Assembly (NCBI RefSeq): GCF_000092285.1
Contig: NC_014100.1
Coordinates: forward strand, 2,728,001-2,792,000
DNA length: 64,000 bases
Direction of reading: 5' to 3'
DNA from: Caulobacter segnis ATCC 21756
GTDB lineage: Bacteria; Pseudomonadota; Alphaproteobacteria; Caulobacterales; Caulobacteraceae
Shown here: one piece after another, positions 54,139 through 62,950 of the stretch
Layout of the letters: each line of letters begins with the position of its first letter
Numbering within the stretch: the stretch's first letter is position 1
Position numbers and translations under genes: made by a program
Notes under the pieces: model-generated
What the model was told of the DNA's origin: nothing
The model's input: the letters and a program-made list of their open reading frames with translations, nothing else
Database searches by the model: none

Positions 54139-56982
54139 TCAGGACAGCTCGGTCAGGAACCTTCGGGCTCTGCGCAGGTCTCGCGTCTCGTATTCGCCCG
54201 CGAAGCTTTCGCAGATTGCAGTCAAGTCGCTCAGGCTTTCCCGCCCCCACTCCATGCCTTGCGATAGCGACGTCAAGTCGCTCACGGCGCGAAGGGTCCA
54301 GGCGATCGAGCCGCTGGCCCGCGCCGCCTCCACCGCCGAGAAAAGCAAGTCTCGCGCATGGCCCGCGCGGCCGTTCATCTGCTCAACAGCGGCCTTCAGG
54401 CGAAGAAGTTCGCACTTCCCCCAGGGTTCGGCGCTGGTGTCGAATACATGCTGAAGGACTTCAGCGGCGTCGTCCGCCTGGCCATTGGCGATCATCGCAT
54501 CGGCGATGAGCGTGAAGCGGGCATCGTGCCGGATTTGAGCCACCCCCGCGCGCACGCCGTAGAAGGCGCTGCGGAGTCGCGCCGGATCGGGCTTCTGTCC
54601 GAGATAGGCGGCGATCACCGCGGAATAGGTGTCCGCAACGGGGACCCACGCCGCAATGCCGTGGCGATAGACGGCGCTTCGAAGCGTCTCGATATGCGGC
54701 AGCACGGCTTCGTATTCGCCAGCCTGTATGAGGGTCCAGACAACGCCCTGAGCCAGGCAATGGACCAAGGTCAGGCCATGCTGGACCTGCTGCGCGTCCA
54801 CGGCCGCCATCTCCGCGACGCCAATGGCGTCACGCGACCGACCGATCAGCCAGTTGAGCGCCGCTAGCTGGACCTGAACGTTCATTTTCTGATGGATCTG
54901 GAAGCTCGGGACAGCGCGCTGAGCCTCCCCCTGCATCTCCCTGAAGAGACGCTGGACGCGCGCGTGAGCGGCTTCGAAATCGCAGATGCGGATCTCGTAC
55001 TGCGCGCGAAGTTGCTCTTCCTCCCAGAGCGCGGCGGGTTGGTTCGCACGCGCTGCGGCCGGTCTCATGGCCATGAGGGCGCCCGCCACATTATCCACGC
55101 GGCCGCGCATCAGCTCATAGGTCGCGAACGCGCCGAGGGCGCGACACTCCGCCCGAGGATCTCCTGTCGCGTGCGCCAGTTCGGTCGCTTTCTGGAACAG
55201 AGCGCTGGCTTGGTTAGGGTCGGTGGCGAGATAGGTACTGACCGAAGCCAATCCGACCACCAGTCTCAGCTCAAGCGAGGGCTCCCGAACGCCCATGCGC
55301 CGGAGTTCCGAAAGGGCGAGTTCGCAGTTGGCGCGTATCTCGCTGCTGAGTGAGAGGTCGTGGCACAGCGGTAGCCCAGCAGCCACCAACTGGACTCCCA
55401 GCAGCCGATCGGCCGACCGATGTAATGTCCAGTCGAGCGCCTTCCGCATATCGTAGATCAGGTTGGCGTAGACCGCGCGCCAAAGGCGCGGCGACATCGC
55501 AGGCTGGTCGGCCGCCGCCTGCCCAAGCATCTTGAGAACCCAGCGCGCGTGAGCGGAATAGGCAGATGCCGCCTCGTCACGGCGCTCGAGCAGAGCCGCG
55601 GCGAATGCGCGCGTGCTGTCGAGCAGACGATAGGCCAATCCGCCTTCGCGGTGCTCCATGGCGACCATCGACTTCGACCTGAGGCCAGTCAGTGCGTCGA
55701 TTATTTCGATCGGCGAAAGCGCGACGCTCTCGGCCAGCTCCAGGACGGCCTCGTGCCCAAACACACCGGCGAAGACCGAGCATGCCCGCAGCGCCGAGGC
55801 CTCCTGCGGCGTGAGCAGGGAGTAGCTCCATTTCAGGGTGTCCAGTAGCGTCCGATGGCGGCGCGGCTCCGCGCCGGGGCGCCGCCGCAAGACCAACAGG
55901 TTGTCCTTGAGTTCAGCCAAAGCCGTTGCAGCGCCGCGTGCGGCGACACGCGCGGCGACAAGCTCGATCGCCAGCGGCGAGCCGTCCACCTCGCGGCATA
56001 TTTGGACAAGCGCCCGCGCGTCGGCGTCGTGAGGAGAATGGCTGCGTTCCTCATAAGCCCGTCGAACCAAGAGCCGCGGTGCGGCGTAGCTCAGCAAGGG
56101 TCCGATCTTGTCGAATTGGTCGTCAGGGGGGACAGCCAGAGCGGTCAGCCACAGCACCTGCTCGGCACGAGCGTGCAGCACCTCGCGACTTGTCGTCAGG
56201 ATCCGCAGATGCGCGGTTCGCGCGAGCAGAACCTCGCAGATGTGCGAGACGGCGCTGAGCACGTGCTCGCAGGTATCCAGCACGAGCAGCATCCTCTGAC
56301 GCGCCAGGATCGAGCACAGACCTTGAAGACTGGCGCCGCCCGAACTCACGCCAAGCGCCGTGGCCAGCGCGTCGGCGACGAATTCCTCGCGGATCACCCG
56401 CGAGAGGTCGACAAACGCGACCGCCCGGCCGGGCTCCGCCGCCAGATCGTGTGCGACCGCCGCCGCCAGGGTCGTCTTGCCGATCCCGCCGGCGCCCACG
56501 ACCGACACCAGGCGGCTCGCCTCGAGCAGGCCTTTGACGCGGGCGATCTCGGCTTCGCGTCCGATGACGTCGTGGAGCTGCGGGAGCGGCGTGGCGGCAA
56601 GTGCGGCATCCCCGACCGAACGGTCCTCGCCGGGCGGACCATCGGCGCTGAGCCAGTAACCTCGCCCTACGACCGTATTGATGAATTCGCCCGCGGGCGC
56701 GTGGCGACGCAGCGCGCGGCGGAGGTATGCGATCGTCACCTTCAGATTGGCTTCGTGAACGAAGGTGTGCGGCCAGGCCGCCCGCATAAGCTCCTGCTTG
56801 GGAACGACCTGGCCCTGCCGTTCGGCGAGCGCCACAAGGACATCCATCCCGCGGCCGCCGATGTGAACCTCCTCAGGTCCGCACCGCAGTTTGCGGTGCA
56901 GCTTGTGGAGATGAAAGGGGCCGAACTCGACAATCTCGTCTCGTCGGCCCGCAGCTATCTCGAAGGCTGGATCGTGTTTCAA
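54139..56982 (-). CDS. Winged-helix / STAND-NTPase / TPR transcriptional regulator
   Basis: A 947-residue regulator. An OmpR-type winged-helix DNA-binding domain covers about residues 18-112 (VEFGPFHLHKLHRKLRCGPE; NLKVTIAYLRRALRRHAPAG; INTVVGRGYW). It is followed by an NTPase with P-loop VVGAGGIGKTTLAAAVA (about 159-175), Walker B MLLVLDTCEHV, LTTSREVLHA and GSPLAIELVAARVAARG. The C-terminal half is helical TPR-like repeats. This layout matches bacterial STAND regulators. The only sensible start is TTG (KHDPAFEIAAG); no ATG precedes the winged helix. It is divergent from the DJ-1/PfpI operon and probably controls it; the signal is unknown. Confidence 0.88.
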   Translation of the reverse strand: MKHDPAFEIAAGRRDEIVEFGPFHLHKLHRKLRCGPEEVHIGGRGMDVLVALAERQGQVVPKQELMRAAWPHTFVHEANLKVTIAYLRRALRRHAPAGEFINTVVGRGYWLSADGPPGEDRSVGDAALAATPLPQLHDVIGREAEIARVKGLLEASRLVSVVGAGGIGKTTLAAAVAHDLAAEPGRAVAFVDLSRVIREEFVADALATALGVSSGGASLQGLCSILARQRMLLVLDTCEHVLSAVSHICEVLLARTAHLRILTTSREVLHARAEQVLWLTALAVPPDDQFDKIGPLLSYAAPRLLVRRAYEERSHSPHDADARALVQICREVDGSPLAIELVAARVAARGAATALAELKDNLLVLRRRPGAEPRRHRTLLDTLKWSYSLLTPQEASALRACSVFAGVFGHEAVLELAESVALSPIEIIDALTGLRSKSMVAMEHREGGLAYRLLDSTRAFAAALLERRDEAASAYSAHARWVLKMLGQAAADQPAMSPRLWRAVYANLIYDMRKALDWTLHRSADRLLGVQLVAAGLPLCHDLSLSSEIRANCELALSELRRMGVREPSLELRLVVGLASVSTYLATDPNQASALFQKATELAHATGDPRAECRALGAFATYELMRGRVDNVAGALMAMRPAAARANQPAALWEEEQLRAQYEIRICDFEAAHARVQRLFREMQGEAQRAVPSFQIHQKMNVQVQLAALNWLIGRSRDAIGVAEMAAVDAQQVQHGLTLVHCLAQGVVWTLIQAGEYEAVLPHIETLRSAVYRHGIAAWVPVADTYSAVIAAYLGQKPDPARLRSAFYGVRAGVAQIRHDARFTLIADAMIANGQADDAAEVLQHVFDTSAEPWGKCELLRLKAAVEQMNGRAGHARDLLFSAVEAARASGSIAWTLRAVSDLTSLSQGMEWGRESLSDLTAICESFAGEYETRDLRRARRFLTELS

Positions 56983-57202
56983 GCGCAGGAGCCTTTTCCG
57001 CGCACGATGTCGGCTCTCGTTATCACGGCCTTAGGCCGCCTGGCGAACAGAACGAACTTCGCCTGCGAGACGCCCAGGACAATGCCCGTTCTTTACCCCG
57101 TTTTACCCCGGCGCCGCGCGCCCCAGGGCTAACCTCGCCGACGTCAGTTCCCAAAACCGGCGGCGCCACCCCAACGGGAAGTCCCGCGAACGGAGGAAGA
57201 CC

Positions 57203-58000
57203 ATGTCGAAGGGCAAGGTGCTCGTCGTAGGCTCGAACGCCACGCGGATCGAAATCCAGGGAGGCGGCACTGGGCCGACCGGCCAATATCTGAACGAACT
57301 CGTCGTGCCCGTGATGGCGCTGTTGGCGGCCGGCTACGACATCACCTTCGCGACTCCCAACGGGAACAAGCCGTTCATCGATCCGGTCTCCGATCAGGCC
57401 GTCCACTTCGACAATGACCCGGTCGCGCACAAGCGGGCCCAGAACTTCTTCGCCAACGACCCGGCCATGAACAGCGTGAAGACGCTGCGCGCCGTGCTCG
57501 ACGGCGGGCTCGACCAATATGCGGCCTTCTTCACCCCTGGCGGTCAGGCGCCGGTCGTGGACCTCATGCAGGATCCCGAGCTGGGCGAGATTCTGCGCCA
57601 CTTCCACGCGCACAAGAAGCCCACCGCCTATCTCTGCCATGGCCCGATGGCGTCGATCGCGGCGATGCAACACGCTCGGGAGTTCCGGGCCGCCCTCATC
57701 GCCGGCGACAAGCCCAAGGCGGCGGAACTCGCCCAGGGCTGGCCGTACGCCGGCTATCGGATGACGGTCTATTCGTCGAGCGAGGAAAAGCCGATCGAGG
57801 ACAACATCCTGCACGGCAAGCTCTACTTCCACATGCCCGAAGCGCTGACCACGGCGGGCGGCGTCGTGGACGTCGGGCCCGATTTCGCGCCGCACGTGGT
57901 CGAGGACCGCGAACTGATCACAGGTCAGAACCCGCGCTCCGATCACCCGATCGGCGAGGCGCTGATCGCCGCGCTCAGCCGTGCCTCGATCGATGCGTGA
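57203..58000 (+). CDS. DJ-1/PfpI (Hsp31-like) family protein
   Basis: A 265-residue class I glutamine-amidotransferase-like protein. The nucleophile Cys145 is in AYLCHGPMASIAAMQ, matching the nucleophile elbow, with an acidic residue in the N-terminal part (RIEIQGGGTGPTGQYLNELV). A second segment DYDITFATPNG-like (YDITFATPNGNKPFIDPVSD) is characteristic of the Hsp31-type glyoxalase III/chaperone branch. Glyoxal or aldehyde detoxification is the likely role but is not proven. It is the first gene of a four-gene plus operon and is followed 57 nt later by the hydrolase gene. Confidence 0.88.
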   Translation: MSKGKVLVVGSNATRIEIQGGGTGPTGQYLNELVVPVMALLAAGYDITFATPNGNKPFIDPVSDQAVHFDNDPVAHKRAQNFFANDPAMNSVKTLRAVLDGGLDQYAAFFTPGGQAPVVDLMQDPELGEILRHFHAHKKPTAYLCHGPMASIAAMQHAREFRAALIAGDKPKAAELAQGWPYAGYRMTVYSSSEEKPIEDNILHGKLYFHMPEALTTAGGVVDVGPDFAPHVVEDRELITGQNPRSDHPIGEALIAALSRASIDA

Positions 58001-58057
58001 TCGTGGCGCGAGGACCGCGCCCGACCCGCAAGCTCCCGCATAGGAAGGAAAACTCCG

Positions 58058-58816
58058 ATGAAACATTTGCTCATAGGTGCACTCATGGCCATTGCCGCCG
58101 TTTCCGCGTCCGAGGCGCAGGCGAAGCCGCCGACCCAACCCGTCTCGATCGTACTGGTGCATGGCGCCTTCGTGGACGCCTCGGGCTGGAAGGCTGTCTA
58201 TGACATCCTGACCCAGGACGGCTACGAGGTGCTGGTCGTCCAGAATCCGACGATCACGCTGGACGGCGACGTCGCGGCGACCCGCAGGATCATCGCGACG
58301 GCGACGAAGCCGGTCCTGCTCGTCGGCCATTCCTACGGTGGGGCGGTGATCACCGAGGCCGGGGCGGATCCGAAGGTCGGGGGCCTTGTCTATATCGCCG
58401 CCCTCGCCCCCGACGTCGGCGAGTCAGTGTTCGAACTCGCGACGCGGCCCGCGCCGGAAGGCGGCCCGCCACTGCTTCCACCGAGCGACGGCTTCATCAT
58501 CGTCGATCCGGTGAAGTTCCCGAGCGCCTTCGCGCCCGACGCCGATCCCAGCCTCGCGCGCTTCATGGCCGCCGCACAGATTCCGTGGGGACTGGCCGCC
58601 GTCCAGACCAAACTCACGACGGCCGCCTGGAAGGACAAGCCGGTCAGTTGGATGCTGACGACCGAAGACCACATGGTTCCGCCTTCCATCCAGCGCTTCA
58701 TGGCTGCGCGGACCAAGGCGAACATCGTCGAGATCAAGAGCAGCCACGCCGTCATGCTTTCGCATCCCCGCGAGGTCGCCGCCTTCGTCGAGAAGGCGGC
58801 GGCAGGGGTCAAATAG
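58058..58816 (+). CDS. Exported alpha/beta hydrolase
   Basis: A 252-residue alpha/beta-hydrolase with an N-terminal signal peptide (IGALMAIAAVSASEAQA). The oxyanion region is IVLVHGAFVDASGWKAV, and the nucleophile Ser92 is in LLVGHSYGG. The acid is probably in TTEDHMVPP, and the His in KSSHAVMLSHP. It belongs to the EstC/RsbQ-like group common in alphaproteobacteria. GGAAGG lies upstream of the ATG. Substrate unknown. Confidence 0.9.
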   Translation: MKHLLIGALMAIAAVSASEAQAKPPTQPVSIVLVHGAFVDASGWKAVYDILTQDGYEVLVVQNPTITLDGDVAATRRIIATATKPVLLVGHSYGGAVITEAGADPKVGGLVYIAALAPDVGESVFELATRPAPEGGPPLLPPSDGFIIVDPVKFPSAFAPDADPSLARFMAAAQIPWGLAAVQTKLTTAAWKDKPVSWMLTTEDHMVPPSIQRFMAARTKANIVEIKSSHAVMLSHPREVAAFVEKAAAGVK

Positions 58817-58856
58817 GCCCAGTCGACGCCCGGCTGGCCGGTCGGAGAGCGCCCAT

Positions 58857-59153
58857 ATGACAGGCAAGGTGAAGACCATCGCGGTGCTCACCGCCCGGCC
58901 CGGCAAGCTCGATATGCTGCGGGACCTGCTGGAAGAGCTGATCGAACCGAGCCGCGCCGAGCCGGGCAACCTAGCCTACGACTTGTGGGTGGACCCGGCT
59001 GAACCCGGCCGGTTCGTGCTCGATGAGCTCTACGTAGATTTCCCCGCAGTCGAGGCGCACCACGCCACGCCTCATTTCCAGATCTACCTCGCACGAATTC
59101 CGAGCCTAGCGGAGCGCTGCGTCTGGACGCTGGATGAGGTCGTCGTCGCCTGA
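58857..59153 (+). CDS. Antibiotic biosynthesis monooxygenase (ABM) domain protein
   Basis: A 98-residue ABM/YgiN-type ferredoxin-like dimer protein. Family signs are KTIAVLTARPGKLDMLRDLL, IEPSRAEPGNLAYDLW, FVLDELYVDFPAVEAHHATP and a terminal HFQIYL. Related proteins oxidise quinols or cope with reactive carbonyls. It lies between the hydrolase and the metallo-hydrolase genes with 40 and 77 nt gaps. Confidence 0.88.
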   Translation: MTGKVKTIAVLTARPGKLDMLRDLLEELIEPSRAEPGNLAYDLWVDPAEPGRFVLDELYVDFPAVEAHHATPHFQIYLARIPSLAERCVWTLDEVVVA

Positions 59154-59230
59154 CGCGACGAGCGCGGGCTCCCGGCAGCAGCGCCTTTCGATCGGGTTCG
59201 CGGCAGACGTCGCCGTGAAGGAGGATCCAG

Positions 59231-60139
59231 ATGGTCGATATTTCACACACGCCGAAGTCATTGACACGCCGCCAGGCGGTGACCGTGGGCGCAGGCGCGC
59301 TGCTTCCGTTGGCGCTGCTCGCCGCAAGCGGCTCGGCCGGCGCCGCCGCCCAGCGTGAGACGCGAAGCGCCAGCCTAACCCAGGTGCGTAATGCGACCCT
59401 GCGCATCGACTATGGCGGCGCCCGCTTCCTCGTGGACCCGGTGCTGGCCGACAAGGACGCCTATCCTGGCTTCGAAGGCACGGCCAACAGCCAGCGGCGC
59501 AACCCCCTGGTGCCACTGCCCATGCCGCTCGCCTCGATCGTCGAGGTCGACGCCGTCATCGTGACGCACCTGCACCCCGACCACTGGGATGAGGCCGCGA
59601 AAGCCAAGCTGCGCAAGTCACTGCCGATCTTCGCCCAAAATGCCGACGACGCCGCCCAGCTGCGGTCGGCCGGTTTCTCTGACGTGCGATTGCTGACCGA
59701 AAACACCGGGTTTCAAGGCGTTCGTTTAAGCCGCACCGGCGGGCAGCATGGTTCCGACGCGACGGTGAAGGCGCTGCCGCAGATCCTCGGTCCGGTCAGC
59801 GGCTTCGTCATGAGCCACCCCGCCCACAAGACTCTTTATGTCGCCGGCGATACGATCTGGAACGTCGAGGTGGAGCGCGCCATCGCCCACCACTCACCGG
59901 ACGTGATCGTCCTCAACGCCGGAATGGCGACGGTGATCGGACTTGATCCGATCATCATGGGCCCCGCCGACGTCCTCGCCGTCCACCGCGCCGCGCCAAA
60001 CGCGGTGCTAATCGCCAGCCATATGGAAGCGTTCAATCACTGCATCCTTAGCCGGGCCGATCTACGCGCCTTTTCGAAACGGGATGGGTACGAACAGCGC
60101 CTGCTCATCCCAGCCGATGGCGAAACGCTGGCGATCTGA
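59231..60139 (+). CDS. Tat-exported MBL-fold metal-dependent hydrolase (UlaG-like)
   Basis: A 302-residue metallo-beta-lactamase-fold hydrolase. A Tat-type signal (LTRRQAVTVGAGALLPLALL) ends in an Ala-rich cleavage zone. The metal motif is VTHLHPDHWDEAA (about residues 111-123). A later Gly/His pair is in RTGGQHGS, and the terminal His is in IASHMEAFNH. The order DYGGARFLVDPVL before HxHxDH matches the UlaG-like group. It is the last gene of the operon. Confidence 0.88.
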   Translation: MVDISHTPKSLTRRQAVTVGAGALLPLALLAASGSAGAAAQRETRSASLTQVRNATLRIDYGGARFLVDPVLADKDAYPGFEGTANSQRRNPLVPLPMPLASIVEVDAVIVTHLHPDHWDEAAKAKLRKSLPIFAQNADDAAQLRSAGFSDVRLLTENTGFQGVRLSRTGGQHGSDATVKALPQILGPVSGFVMSHPAHKTLYVAGDTIWNVEVERAIAHHSPDVIVLNAGMATVIGLDPIIMGPADVLAVHRAAPNAVLIASHMEAFNHCILSRADLRAFSKRDGYEQRLLIPADGETLAI

Positions 60140-60273
60140 CGAGACGCCGCCCTCCCCAGCAGATCCGAAAGTCTCCATCGCGGCTAGGTCGCGCCAAAAC
60201 CTGACCTTGGTCCGCCGCCAAAAACAAGACGCTCAATCCCCATCCTCGCTTTGCGGAGATATTGACCAACCGA

Positions 60274-60286
60274 CTCAAGACTTGAG
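60274..60286. promoter_or_regulatory. Perfect palindrome upstream of the defence-like cassette
   Basis: CTCAAG-A-CTTGAG is a 13-bp perfect palindrome, 47 nt before the start of the membrane winged-helix gene. A TTGACC hexamer lies 6 nt upstream (60262-60267), so the palindrome would fall just behind the -35 region. An operator for the winged-helix protein itself is possible. Confidence 0.4.
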
Positions 60287-60333
60287 CACCTGCCCGCCTC
60301 CCCCCATAGTTGAGCCGAGCCGGGGACCAGAGA

Positions 60334-61005
60334 ATGGTTGAGAATGTAAAATCCATCAGCAATCCGCTGACGATCATCGCAATTTTCGCCGCCCTTGCAG
60401 AGGTGGCAGGCGCAGTTACGCTGCCGCTCGTAGCGCAGCCGATCCAGGCTACCTACATCTGGTTTGTGATGGGATTTCCGGTTGTCTTAGTTTTGGCGTT
60501 CTTCATAACGCTGAACTTCAATTCAACTGTATTGTATGCTCCAAGCGATTACAGAAATGAAGATAACTTTCTAAATGTCGCGCGACGCGGGCGCGACTTC
60601 GAGCGCAGTCTTGATCAGCTGAACGAGCAACTGGAGAAGACGAAAAACGCGCTGTTTGATGAGATCAAGCAGGAAGCAGACAATGCAGGAGGTGCAGAGC
60701 GTGCAAGACTTAGCCAAGTCGCCAGTGAGCAGATAAAGCTTATACAAGGTTATGTTGATAGTGCGAGAGTGATCGGTGAGGATTTCGCCGCCACGGCGGA
60801 ACAGCCGCTTCCTCAATCCGCCCTACAAGCCGACATACTCAAATATCTCGCTCGGTCTCGAAACCCCGAACCCGTGGAGGCGATTGCGGGCGCTCTTAGA
60901 ATGAGTGTTGCAGCAACAGATCGAGCTTTAGCCAAGCTAACTAAGCGCGGGCTAATTGAAATCGCGCCGGGAGATCCTAACGTCTACTTCCGTCGAGCTG
61001 CCTAG
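60334..61005 (+). CDS. Two-TM coiled-coil winged-helix protein (possible defence accessory)
   Basis: A 223-residue protein. Two membrane segments (PLTIIAIFAALAEVAGAVTL at about 11-30 and YIWFVMGFPVVLVLAFFITL at about 41-60) are followed by a soluble part with YAPSDYRNEDNFLNVARRGR. A charged coiled coil covers about 85-145. The C-terminal winged helix is about 160-223 (ALQADILKYLARSRNPEPVE; MSVAATDRALAKLTKRGLIE). I recognise the N-terminal half as a recurrent hypothetical-protein family but know no function. The DNA is clearly richer in A+T than its upstream neighbours, suggesting transfer. It precedes the OLD/UvrD pair by 130 nt on the same strand. An upstream TTG would add eight residues. 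Confidence 0.8.
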   Translation: MVENVKSISNPLTIIAIFAALAEVAGAVTLPLVAQPIQATYIWFVMGFPVVLVLAFFITLNFNSTVLYAPSDYRNEDNFLNVARRGRDFERSLDQLNEQLEKTKNALFDEIKQEADNAGGAERARLSQVASEQIKLIQGYVDSARVIGEDFAATAEQPLPQSALQADILKYLARSRNPEPVEAIAGALRMSVAATDRALAKLTKRGLIEIAPGDPNVYFRRAA

Positions 61006-61135
61006 CAGCCAACAGCTGAAGCTGGCCCTGCTGCAATCTCCGGATGTTGAGGTGCTGCTACAGAGCCAATCAGCTCCCGTATACCGCGCGCGCTATTCCA
61101 CACTACACGTGATATGCATGCGACGGGGAGGCGCC

Positions 61136-62950
61136 ATGCACGTAGTCGATCTGCGCATCGAAAACTTCCGAGGCATTCGAAGTGGACGCGTCCGATTCGG
61201 GCAACACACCGTCCTTGTCGGCCCCAACAACAGCGGCAAGACGACCATCATTGAGGCTCTTGCCTTGTTGTTCGGCCGCGATCGGATGGTCCGAATGCTT
61301 ACGGAGCACGACTTCTATGGTGGCGACCCTCAACCAGCCGACCGAATCCGCCTTGTCGCGACCGTGGCGGGTTTCGACGATGACAACTTCGCCAATCATC
61401 CAGACTGGTTCAGAGATGATCGCGCGATCCCCAAGTGGTGGTCTCCGGACACGGGCCAGGTGACAGCGGTCCGGCCGGCTGGTGACGTGAAGCTTGCCTG
61501 CCAAATCGGGTTTCAAGCGCGCTTCGATCGGGCGGAATTAGAAGTCGAAACGCTCCGCTACTTCCACGACGACGACGCCGTCGGCGACCTTTTTGTCGAT
61601 GAGTCCCCGCCCCTTGTTCCATCACGTCTCATTCGAGACGTCGGTTACTTCCTTGTCCCAGCAAGCCGAACTTGGGATCGCGTCGTCTCCTTTGGGTCAG
61701 AATTGTTCCGGCGGGTCATCGCTTCGGCGGATGGCCAGCCTTCGGAGTCAGTGCTCGCTGAACGCGACCGTCTTCGGCGGCCGAACCAGCCTCTGGAAAG
61801 TGATCCTCATCTCCAGCCGATCATTGCACGCCTCAACGCAGAATTATCCGGCTTCTTCCGCACCAGTCCCGCCTTGCAGCTTCGTCTAACCGCAACCGAC
61901 AGTGAGGGACTGCTCGATGCCGTCATGCCCCACTATGCAACAGGTGAAGGTATCGGCGTTCCAGCCCGACGGCACGGGAGCGGGCTGCTTTCGCTCCAGC
62001 ACCTTCTACTGCTGCTGCAGTTCGGGCGGCAGCGCGCCGCCGCTGGTGAAGGATTTTGGATGGCGCTCGAAGAGCCGGAATTGCACGTCCCGCCGCCGTT
62101 GCAGCGCCGGTTGGTCCATCGAATCCAAGCGCTCTCGTCGCAGACTTTCGTATCCACTCACTCGCCGATGGTGGCAGCGATCGCTCATCCGGCGTCAGTC
62201 ATTCTGTTGCGCAATGAAGGCGGCGTGCTGAGTGCAAACCCGCTTCTTCCTAGTCGGCTCCCAGCAGCGGCGCCAAACGCTGTGCGAAAGCTATTCCAGC
62301 TCAACCGCGTCGACACGATCTCCGCCCTAATGCACGACGCGGTTCTGATCCCTGAGGGCCGCTTGGATTTTGAATGGCTTCGCTTGCTCGTTCAGGCGGT
62401 CGACCTTGGGCAGGGCTGGGCCGCCGATGAAAGTCGGTTCAGCGCCCGCATAGGCCTCATCCCGACGCACGACGCTTCTGTCGTCGCAACAATCACCGCG
62501 CTGGCGCGACTGCACCCGCGCCTCTGCGCGGTGGTCGATGGCGACGTCGCTGGGCAAGGATATATCGATGCGCTCTGCCAGCTAGAAAGAGGACCACAGA
62601 TCATAGTCCAGTGGCCCGACGGGTGGGCGATTGAGGATGTGGTCGGGTGGGTTCTTCAGGCAGACGCCGCACGGTCTATGGATGCTCTAAATGCCATCTT
62701 GCCGGCGAGACAAGCAGATATCCTCGCGCTGACGAGGAACCTGAAGTCCGAGGTTCGCGAAGCCGGCGGACTTAAAGGCGATATCGCGGTCTATGAGGCC
62801 GTGGCCGACACCGTGAGCGTTGTCGAACTCTGTCGGCGGCGGGCTCAAGAGCTCCTAAACGGGCTCAGTGACGCGCTCCTTGGATTGCCATCGGCGCGCT
62901 TCACATCCGAGCCGGAGGCCGATGTGCGGGTGAAGCACTTCCGCCCATGA
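61136..62950 (+). CDS. OLD-family ATPase-TOPRIM nuclease (GajA-like)
   Basis: A 604-residue class 2 OLD-type protein. The ABC-like ATPase starts MHVVDLRIENFRGIRSGRVR. Walker A is GPNNSGKTT (29-37), the signature region is RHGSGLLSLQHLLLLL, Walker B is FWMALEEPELHVPPP (about 306-320) and the switch His is in VSTHSPM. A TOPRIM domain follows: the glutamate in LIPEGRLDFEWLRLL (about 403), the acidic pair in AVVDGDVAGQGY (about 464) and WAIEDVV. GajA of the Gabija phage-defence system has the same order and a similar length (about 580). The ATG follows GGGGAGG, and earlier in-frame ATGs lack a good site. The 3' end overlaps the helicase gene by 4 nt. Confidence 0.9.
   Translation: MHVVDLRIENFRGIRSGRVRFGQHTVLVGPNNSGKTTIIEALALLFGRDRMVRMLTEHDFYGGDPQPADRIRLVATVAGFDDDNFANHPDWFRDDRAIPKWWSPDTGQVTAVRPAGDVKLACQIGFQARFDRAELEVETLRYFHDDDAVGDLFVDESPPLVPSRLIRDVGYFLVPASRTWDRVVSFGSELFRRVIASADGQPSESVLAERDRLRRPNQPLESDPHLQPIIARLNAELSGFFRTSPALQLRLTATDSEGLLDAVMPHYATGEGIGVPARRHGSGLLSLQHLLLLLQFGRQRAAAGEGFWMALEEPELHVPPPLQRRLVHRIQALSSQTFVSTHSPMVAAIAHPASVILLRNEGGVLSANPLLPSRLPAAAPNAVRKLFQLNRVDTISALMHDAVLIPEGRLDFEWLRLLVQAVDLGQGWAADESRFSARIGLIPTHDASVVATITALARLHPRLCAVVDGDVAGQGYIDALCQLERGPQIIVQWPDGWAIEDVVGWVLQADAARSMDALNAILPARQADILALTRNLKSEVREAGGLKGDIAVYEAVADTVSVVELCRRRAQELLNGLSDALLGLPSARFTSEPEADVRVKHFRP

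Noticed and set aside
55855..57132. Plus-strand frame overlapping the start of the STAND regulator gene
   Set aside because: It would overlap the winged-helix coding region and lacks domains; the divergent promoter lies here instead.
60334..62950. PARIS, retron or Septu classification of the right-end cassette
   Set aside because: The ATPase and TOPRIM are on one chain (PARIS splits them), no reverse transcriptase or HNH gene is present, and a UvrD-like helicase follows, so Gabija/class 2 OLD fits best.
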